This document shows positions 31,901-35,854 of a stretch of DNA of 35,854 nucleotides, in pieces. The notes beneath the pieces are model-generated. The model was given only the letters and a program-made list of their open reading frames with translations. It ran no database searches and was not told the origin of the DNA. Made by a program: the position numbers and the translations under genes. Positions within the stretch are counted from its first letter, which is position 1. Each line of letters starts with the position of its first letter. The DNA comes from Angustibacter sp. Root456 (GTDB lineage Bacteria; Actinomycetota; Actinomycetes; Actinomycetales; Angustibacteraceae), in assembly GCF_001426435.1 (NCBI RefSeq), contig NZ_LMER01000015.1, positions 380,995 through 416,848 on the forward strand. The letters are read 5' to 3'.

Positions 31901-32727
31901 ATGATGAGGTAGCCGGCGTCCCACCAGTCGCCGGACTCCGGGACGTCGGTCTGGTCGCCGAACACCTGCGGCGAGGCCACCGGGAGGTCGGCGTACCAGT
32001 CGTAGAAGCTCAGCATCGAGCCGCCGAGCAGGTTGACGAACCGGGCGCCGGACGCGTGCGACACCATCGACATCGCGGGGATCGGCGAGAAGCCGGCGAC
32101 GCGGTCGGGGCCCCACTTCTTGATCGTGTGCACGTGCGCCGCGGCGACCATCTCGGTGGCCTCGTCCCAGGACGCGCGCACCAGGCCGCCCTTGCCGCGG
32201 GCGGCCTTGTAGCGCTTGGCCTTCTCGGGGTCGTCGACGACGTCGGCCCACGCCAGCACCGGGTCGCCGAGGCGCTGCTTGGCCTCGCGGTAGAGGTCGA
32301 GGAGCACGCCGCGCACGTACGGGTACCGCACCCGCGTCGGCGAGTAGGTGTACCAGGAGAACGCCGCGCCACGCGGGCAGCCGCGCGGCTCGTACTCGGG
32401 TCGGTCGGGACCCACCGACGGGTAGTCGGTCTGCTGCGACTCCCAGGTGATGATGCCGTCCTTGACGTACACCTTCCACGAGCAGGAGCCCGTGCAGTTC
32501 ACGCCGTGCGTGGAGCGGACGACCTTGTCGTGGCTCCACCGGTCGCGGTAGAAGGTGTCGGCCTCGCGACCGCCTTGCTGGAACATCGCCCTGCGGTCGG
32601 CGCTGATCTCGGCCTTGGTGAAGAACCGTCGCGTGCCGACGAGGGCCTCGCTCAGCGGGTCGTCCAGGTGCGCGTGAGCCTGCTGGTCGCCTGGGCGCCC
32701 CGCAGCCTCGCCGGTCTCGGTGGTCAC
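28975..32727 (-). CDS. narG: Respiratory nitrate reductase alpha subunit
   Basis: A 1250-residue molybdopterin-guanine-dinucleotide enzyme that reduces nitrate to nitrite in the cytoplasm. The FS0 cluster ligands are H74, C78, C82 and C117 (THGVNCTGSCSWK and RGCPRGAAFSWY), with the family spacing. The molybdenum-binding Asp lies in SFYDWYADLPVAS (about 240-252). Cofactor blocks include WGSNLPVTRTPDAHW, TPDAHWMTEARYRGQK and INVERLKPWHTLTGRMHFY. No twin-arginine signal is present, as expected. The GTG at 32727 is preferred: GGGGAGG lies about eight bases upstream. A longer start at 32766 is less likely. It heads narG-narH-narJ-narI-cupin. An 85-base gap separates it from the hemerythrin gene. 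Confidence 0.97.
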   Translation of the reverse strand: MTTETGEAAGRPGDQQAHAHLDDPLSEALVGTRRFFTKAEISADRRAMFQQGGREADTFYRDRWSHDKVVRSTHGVNCTGSCSWKVYVKDGIITWESQQTDYPSVGPDRPEYEPRGCPRGAAFSWYTYSPTRVRYPYVRGVLLDLYREAKQRLGDPVLAWADVVDDPEKAKRYKAARGKGGLVRASWDEATEMVAAAHVHTIKKWGPDRVAGFSPIPAMSMVSHASGARFVNLLGGSMLSFYDWYADLPVASPQVFGDQTDVPESGDWWDAGYLIMWGSNLPVTRTPDAHWMTEARYRGQKVIAVSPDYADNVKFADEWLPAAPGTDAALAMAMGHVVLKEFFVDRETPYFNDYVKRYTDLPFLVRLEERDGELVPGKFLTASDLPGAQAQSENAHFKTVLMDAATGRPVVPNGTLGHRFGAEGEGRWNLELGDVDPMLSMAADAGVVAHDAAPSSVQITLPRFDAPDGSAALLVRGVPVRRVGEHLVTTVFDLLLAQYGVAREGLPGQWPTGYDDADEPYTPAWQEAITGVPAQAAERIGREFAANAEESRGRSMIIMGAGTNHWFHSDTIYRTFLTLTTITGCQGVNGGGWAHYVGQEKVRPLTGYTQVANALDWTRPPRNMIQTAYWYLHTDQYRYDHFGADTLASASAGGQLAGKTTADVLALSARLGWMPSYPTFDRNPLDLADEVPEGTTVADHVVGKLKDGSLRFAVEDPDAPENFPRVLSIWRANLLGSSAKGNEYFLKHLLGTDSSVRAHETSPQQRPKEVVWHDEAPEGKLDLLLTLDFRMTSTTIFSDVVLPAATWYEKHDLNTTDMHPFVHSFNPAIAPPWQTRTDWDAWQTIALKFSALAREHLGVRKDVVAVPLMHDTPDALATPHGVVADWKAGECEPVPGVTMPKLVVVERDYGAVADKMSALGPLMDTLGATTKGVTFDLKREVEYLKHKNGVMRGGVGEGRPSLVRDVHVCEAILAMSGTTNGHLATQGFETLEKRTGVQLADLAAEHEGKQITFADTQSRPTPVITSPEWSGSESGGRRYSPFTINVERLKPWHTLTGRMHFYLDHDWMAELGEQLPVYRPPLNMAALFGEPEIGETGELGVTVRYLTPHNKWSIHSEYQDNLFMLSLSRGGQTIWMSAQDAAKVGVSDNDWIEAVNRNGVVVARAIVSHRMPEGTVYMHHAQDRLIDVPISETSGKRGGIHNSLTRLLIKPSHLIGGYAQLAFAFNYLGPTGNQRDEVTVIRRRSQEVQY

Positions 32728-32812
32728 AGTGCGAGCCTCCCCATCGTGTCGGTTGCGTGCCGACAAGTACTCAACCTAGCGAACCCTTGTGCCTCAACGG
32801 CATACGCCTGGG

Positions 32813-33292
32813 TCACGAGTTGGTGACCGGGGTGGCGAGCGGACTGCCGGCCCGCTCCCGCACGACCTCGACGCGTTCCCACTGGTCGGCGTCCAGCGAC
32901 GTCAGCGCCGCCGGGAACACGCCGTCCTGCTCCTTGAGGATGTGGTCGCGCAGCAGGTGCAGGGCGTCGCTGAGGCGAGCCGGCCACGTCGGGTCGGTGG
33001 GCGTGCCGCGCGAGGCCTCGTCGAGCACCGCCTCCACGACCCGGTGCTCCGCGCGCAGCGCCTCGACGTGCTCGGGGAACTCGTCGGCCAGCTCGGGGAA
33101 CAGGCCGTCCTCCTCCACCAGGGTGTGTGGTGCGAGCACGACCGCCATCTGGCGCGTCACCGCGGCGGCCCCGTCGACGTCGTCCGCGGCGAGCAGCTCG
33201 CGCACGCGGGCGATCAGGGCGACGACGGCGTCGTGCTCACGGGTGAGCTCGTCGATGACGGCGATCTGCTGGCACCCGCAGTACTCGCACAT
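32813..33292 (-). CDS. Hemerythrin-domain protein with N-terminal Cys motif
   Basis: A 159-residue protein with a four-helix hemerythrin-like domain and a cysteine cluster, CEYCGCQ (C2, C5, C7), at the extreme N-terminus. Candidate di-iron ligands are H20 (TREHDAVV), H56 and E60 (APHTLVEEDGLF), H83 (AEHRVVE), and H117 with E121 or D123 (RDHILKEQDGVF). Such proteins bind oxygen or nitric oxide, or take part in iron-sulfur repair. The N-terminal cysteines could bind a metal or another protein. The ATG at 33292 shares its last base with the narK stop (TGATG), so the two genes are cotranslated. Nitrite reduction makes nitric oxide, so scavenging or sensing it is a sensible guess. The frame is open far upstream but antisense-like there. 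Confidence 0.88.
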   Translation of the reverse strand: MCEYCGCQQIAVIDELTREHDAVVALIARVRELLAADDVDGAAAVTRQMAVVLAPHTLVEEDGLFPELADEFPEHVEALRAEHRVVEAVLDEASRGTPTDPTWPARLSDALHLLRDHILKEQDGVFPAALTSLDADQWERVEVVRERAGSPLATPVTNS

Positions 33293-34518
33293 CAGGCGAC
33301 CGGCCGAGCGCTCGCCTCGCGGCGCACCACGGTGCCCGTGAGCACGAGCGTGCCGGCAGCGACGACGGCGAGCAGCAGCAGGCCGATCGCGTACGAGCCG
33401 GTGCGGCCGTAGACGAATCCCATGACGAGCGGCGGCACGAAGCCACCGAGACCACCGGCTGCACCGACCAGACCCGTGACCGAGCCGACCTGCGCGGGGT
33501 TCGCGAGCCGGGCCACGAGCGCGAAGGTCGCGCCGCTGCCCGCGCCGAGCGCGGCGGCCATGGCGAGGAACGCGATGGTGCCGACGGGCATGAGGTCGGG
33601 CGTGAACGACTGCACGATCGCACCGACCAGGACGACGGCGTACGCGGCGAGCAGCACTCGCACGGGCCCGATCCGGTCCGACAGCCAGCCGCCCACCGGC
33701 CGCATCAGCACGGCCAGCAGCACGAAGCCGGCCATCCGGTTGGCGGCGTCGGCCTGCTCGAGCCCGTAGGCGGTCTTGAGGTACGCCGGCAGGTAGACCG
33801 AGAAGGCGACGTACCCGCCGAAGGCCACGGCGTACAGGATGCAGGCCTGCCAGGTGACCGACAGCTTGACGGTGGCCGCGAGACGGGCACCGAGCGACGT
33901 CGTGGGCACCGTGCGCCCCGGCGCGTCGCGCAGCGCCAGCAGCGCGACCCCGGCGTAGGCGGCGAGGGCGAGCGCGGTGATGACGAACGGCGCCGACTCG
34001 CCGTGGCCCTTGACGAGCTTCACGGTGGTGAGCGCGCTGATCGCCGTCCCGCCCATGCCGGCGCCGAACACACCGATCGCGAAGCCGCGCCGCTGCGGCG
34101 GGAACCAGGCGTTGACGAACGGCACGCCGACCGCGAAGGCCGTGCCACCGATGCCGAGGAAGAAGCCACCCACCAGCAGCGCGGCGAACGACCCCTGGCC
34201 GACCAGGCCGATCGCCAGCACCGGCACGATCGTGGCCGCCGAGACGATCGGGAACATCACCCGGCCGCCGAAGCGGTCGGTGAGCGCGCCGACCGGGATG
34301 CGACCGACCGAGCCGACGATCACGGGTACCGCCACGAGCAGCGCCTGCTGCGACGACGACAGCGACAGCAGCTCCTTGAAGCGCGGCCCGAGGGGGCTGA
34401 GCAGCGCCCACGCCCAGAAGTTGATCGCGAAGCCGAGCGTCGCGAGGACGAGCATCAGCAGGGGCTGACCGCCGCGGGCGGTGGGTGCCTCGGTGGTCGT
34501 GGGGCGGGTGGCGGTCAT
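33292..34518 (-). CDS. narK: Nitrate/nitrite transporter NarK (MFS, NNP family)
   Basis: A 408-residue 12-helix major facilitator of the nitrate/nitrite porter family. The signature FFLGIGGTAFAVGVPFVNAW followed by FPPQRRGFAIGVFGAGMGG is clear, with the second MFS motif GALTDRFGGRVMF. It imports nitrate or exchanges it for nitrite. The ATG at 34518 is used; a GTG at 34521 is adjacent and neither has a strong ribosome site (AAAGA upstream). It starts the narK-hemerythrin transcript. Its 153-base upstream gap carries a DosR-like palindrome and a 10-bp hairpin. In Mycobacterium tuberculosis narK2 is known to be DosR-regulated. Confidence 0.95.
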   Translation of the reverse strand: MTATRPTTTEAPTARGGQPLLMLVLATLGFAINFWAWALLSPLGPRFKELLSLSSSQQALLVAVPVIVGSVGRIPVGALTDRFGGRVMFPIVSAATIVPVLAIGLVGQGSFAALLVGGFFLGIGGTAFAVGVPFVNAWFPPQRRGFAIGVFGAGMGGTAISALTTVKLVKGHGESAPFVITALALAAYAGVALLALRDAPGRTVPTTSLGARLAATVKLSVTWQACILYAVAFGGYVAFSVYLPAYLKTAYGLEQADAANRMAGFVLLAVLMRPVGGWLSDRIGPVRVLLAAYAVVLVGAIVQSFTPDLMPVGTIAFLAMAAALGAGSGATFALVARLANPAQVGSVTGLVGAAGGLGGFVPPLVMGFVYGRTGSYAIGLLLLAVVAAGTLVLTGTVVRREASARPVA

Positions 34519-34586
34519 CACGTCTTTGTACTCTCGTCGCGGGTCGAGGGAGCCGAGCGGCGTGCTCGGTTCCGGGCAGCAGACGT

Positions 34587-34609
34587 GCCGGCCACCCTCG
34601 GTGGCCGGC
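34587..34609. other. Perfect 10-bp hairpin in the narK leader region
   Basis: GCCGGCCACC-CTC-GGTGGCCGGC is a perfect ten-pair stem with a three-base loop, 70-90 bases upstream of narK. It could end flavodoxin transcripts coming from the right, or act in the narK leader if transcription starts near 34620. No T-tract follows. Confidence 0.55.
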
Positions 34610-34652
34610 TCGCTGCACTACGTATCCTCGTCACGCTGTGCACGACGGCACA

Positions 34653-34666
34653 GGGACCAAAGGCCC
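34653..34666. promoter_or_regulatory. DosR/DevR-like palindrome upstream of narK
   Basis: GGGACCAAAGGCCC resembles the known DosR consensus (GGGACTWWAGTCCC), with both half-sites GGGAC and GGCCC conserved. It lies 135 bases before narK. On the minus strand an AT-richer GGATACGT starts about 26 bases from the box edge, which would place the box near -45 of a predicted start. DosR-type control is inferred. Confidence 0.55.
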
Positions 34667-34671
34667 GTCTG

Positions 34672-35175
34672 TCAGCCGGTCGCTCCGGACGCACCCACGG
34701 CCTGCGCGATGCGCCCGGCCCAGGCGTCGACGTCCTTCCAGTCACGGAAGTCACCCAGGGGCGCCCGGACGGCGCGCGCCACCAGCCGCTCGCCGAGCCC
34801 GAGGTCGTGAGGGTCGAGGCGTCCACTGAAGACGGCGTGGCCGCGCGCACCGGACTCGCTCAGCAGCGCGACGACGTCCGCGGGCTCCTCGACCTTCTCC
34901 GGCGGGTCACCGAGGGGGCCGCTGGAGAACAGCCAGACGTCGCGCCAGCGCAGCGCCGACGCGTGCCGCTCGACGAAGTCCTTGGCGTCCTTCATCCAAC
35001 GACCGGCGTAGACGGCGCTGCCGACCACCACGACGTCGTAGCCCTCGAGGTCGACGACGGCCTCGGGCGGCCGCACATCGGCCTCGAGCCCGCGCCGACG
35101 CAAGCCGTCTGCCACCGCCGCGGCGATGTCGGCGGTCGACCCGTGCTTGCTCGCTGCCGTGACCAGTGCGCGCAC
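34672..35175 (-). CDS. Flavodoxin-domain protein
   Basis: A 167-residue flavodoxin-like protein. The FMN phosphate loop is ASKHGSTADIA. Strand-loop segments are VVVVGSAVYAGRWMKDAKDF and VWLFSSGPLGDP, which resemble the menaquinone-linked HemG-type flavodoxins. It ends with a helix (WKDVDAWAGRIAQAV). The GTG at 35175 is chosen because GAGGAGG lies five bases upstream; the frame continues to 35220 without such a site. Flavodoxins of this type occur in DosR-like dormancy regulons, together with pyridoxamine-oxidase-like proteins such as the divergent neighbour. The electron partner is unknown. It precedes narK by 153 bases and could be a separate unit. Confidence 0.85.
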   Translation of the reverse strand: MRALVTAASKHGSTADIAAAVADGLRRRGLEADVRPPEAVVDLEGYDVVVVGSAVYAGRWMKDAKDFVERHASALRWRDVWLFSSGPLGDPPEKVEEPADVVALLSESGARGHAVFSGRLDPHDLGLGERLVARAVRAPLGDFRDWKDVDAWAGRIAQAVGASGATG

Positions 35176-35241
35176 GACGTCCTCCTCGGGGGCTCGGCGT
35201 CCTGTCGGTCCCACTGTCACCGGCGGGGGCGCGGGCGGTCA

Positions 35242-35255
35242 GAGCCGTTGGTCCC
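35242..35255. promoter_or_regulatory. Weak DosR-like site between divergent flavodoxin and PNPOx-like genes
   Basis: GAGCCGTTGGTCCC matches the DosR palindrome at about 10 of 14 positions. It lies in the middle of the 145-base divergent gap. A second GGTCCC half-site is at 35207-35212. Assignment is tentative. Confidence 0.35.
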
Positions 35256-35320
35256 GCCGACGGCGAGTGAGTCGGCCGGGGGGCATGGCGCGGGCGAGGC
35301 CTTCGTGCCACGGTGGGCAC

Positions 35321-35800
35321 ATGAGCGCACCGCCTCCGTCCCCCGACCGCGAACCGCGTCCCGGCGCGGAGTCCGACGTCGCGATGGACGCCGAGCACTG
35401 CCGCTACCTGCTGGCGTCCGTGCGCGTCGCCCGGGTGGCCTTCGTCGACGGCGGGCGTCCGCGCATCGTGGTGATGAACCACCGCACCGACGGCGACGAC
35501 GTCCTGTTGCGCACGGACGTCGACGCGCGGCTCGCGGCGCTCACCGAGGGCGGCGCGTCGGTGCCGGTGGAGCTCGAGGTCGACAGCGTGTCGTCGGCCG
35601 GGCGCTCAGGCTGGTCGGTGATCGCCTCGGGGTCCCTCGAGCGCGACGACGACGCCCCTGAGTCGCACCTGCCGCTGCCGTGGCGCAGCGGAGCCACCGA
35701 CGTCGTCCTGCGGCTGCGCGTGGAGCAGATCCGCGGGCTGCAGGTGACCAAGGCCGACGACCTGCACGACGGCGCGGGCGACGTCTCCCCCCGCGACTGA
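35321..35800 (+). CDS. Pyridoxamine 5-phosphate oxidase family protein
   Basis: A 159-residue FMN-binding split-barrel protein. Visible features are the early helix MDAEHCRYLLASVRVARVAFV, the strand pair RPRIVVMNHRTDGDDVLLRTD, and the later barrel strands VPVELEVDSVSSAGRSGWSV and VVLRLRVEQIRGLQVTKAD. Proteins of this group are generally not the pyridoxal phosphate biosynthetic enzyme; they bind FMN, F420 or haem and have unassigned redox roles. Translation starts at the ATG at 35321, with little ribosome site visible. A longer frame starts at 35126 but overlaps the divergent flavodoxin gene and its ribosome site, so it is rejected. The last 54 bases of the window after its stop hold nothing recognisable. 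Confidence 0.83.
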   Translation: MSAPPPSPDREPRPGAESDVAMDAEHCRYLLASVRVARVAFVDGGRPRIVVMNHRTDGDDVLLRTDVDARLAALTEGGASVPVELEVDSVSSAGRSGWSVIASGSLERDDDAPESHLPLPWRSGATDVVLRLRVEQIRGLQVTKADDLHDGAGDVSPRD

Positions 35801-35854
35801 CCACCCCCACGACTGACCACCGCACCCCACCCACCCCACCCGCGCCACCCCCAT

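Noticed and set aside
29089-32826. Plus-strand open frame of 1245 codons antisense to narG
   Set aside because: It mirrors narG in a high-GC genome, has a composition rich in Arg, Val, His and Asp with no recognisable domain, and narG on the other strand is unmistakable.

Overview
The window is high-GC DNA from a member of the Actinomycetota. The evidence is G/C-biased third codon positions, frequent GTG starts, and two gene neighbourhoods typical of the phylum: dacB / DUF2342 metalloprotease / tilS / hpt / ftsH / folE-folP-folB-folK / DUF3180, and an actinobacterial narGHJI cluster. I cannot name the genus. No rRNA, tRNA, CRISPR array, insertion sequence or phage gene was seen, and no gene-free stretch exceeds about 200 bases.

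Region 1 (1-8.1 kb). A truncated exported or anchored protein runs off the left edge behind three 9-bp GTCAC repeats that resemble an MtrA site. A DUF1684 protein follows. Next is an osmoprotectant (OpuC/ProU-type) ABC importer whose ATPase is divergent from its two permeases and binding protein. The binding protein appears circularly permuted: the usual C-terminal segment sits at its N-terminus. Then come an NlpC/P60-like protein of unknown role, a RibD/DHFR-like reductase, and a membrane HD-GYP protein with a Gly-Gly-Lys-Gln repeat tail.

Region 2 (8.2-19.7 kb). This is the housekeeping block. On the minus strand are the folate genes, ftsH, a tilS-hpt reading frame fused without a stop codon, a DUF2342 metalloprotease, the D,D-carboxypeptidase dacB and a RipC-like NlpC/P60 hydrolase. 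Inorganic pyrophosphatase ppa is on the plus strand.

Region 3 (19.9-25.4 kb). On the minus strand are a FUSC-type membrane transporter, tryptophanase, a flavin disulfide-reductase-like enzyme and a GNAT acetyltransferase. A divergent Lrp/AsnC regulator precedes the transporter. This looks like a small tryptophan/indole catabolic and export module. A long near-perfect inverted repeat lies after the regulator.

Region 4 (25.4-35.8 kb). This is a respiratory nitrate reduction island. narG, narH, narJ, narI and a cupin gene overlap end to end. Upstream lies narK, overlapping a hemerythrin gene, followed by a flavodoxin and a divergent pyridoxamine-oxidase-like protein. A DosR/DevR-like palindrome precedes narK and a weaker one lies between the last two genes, suggesting control by hypoxia or NO.
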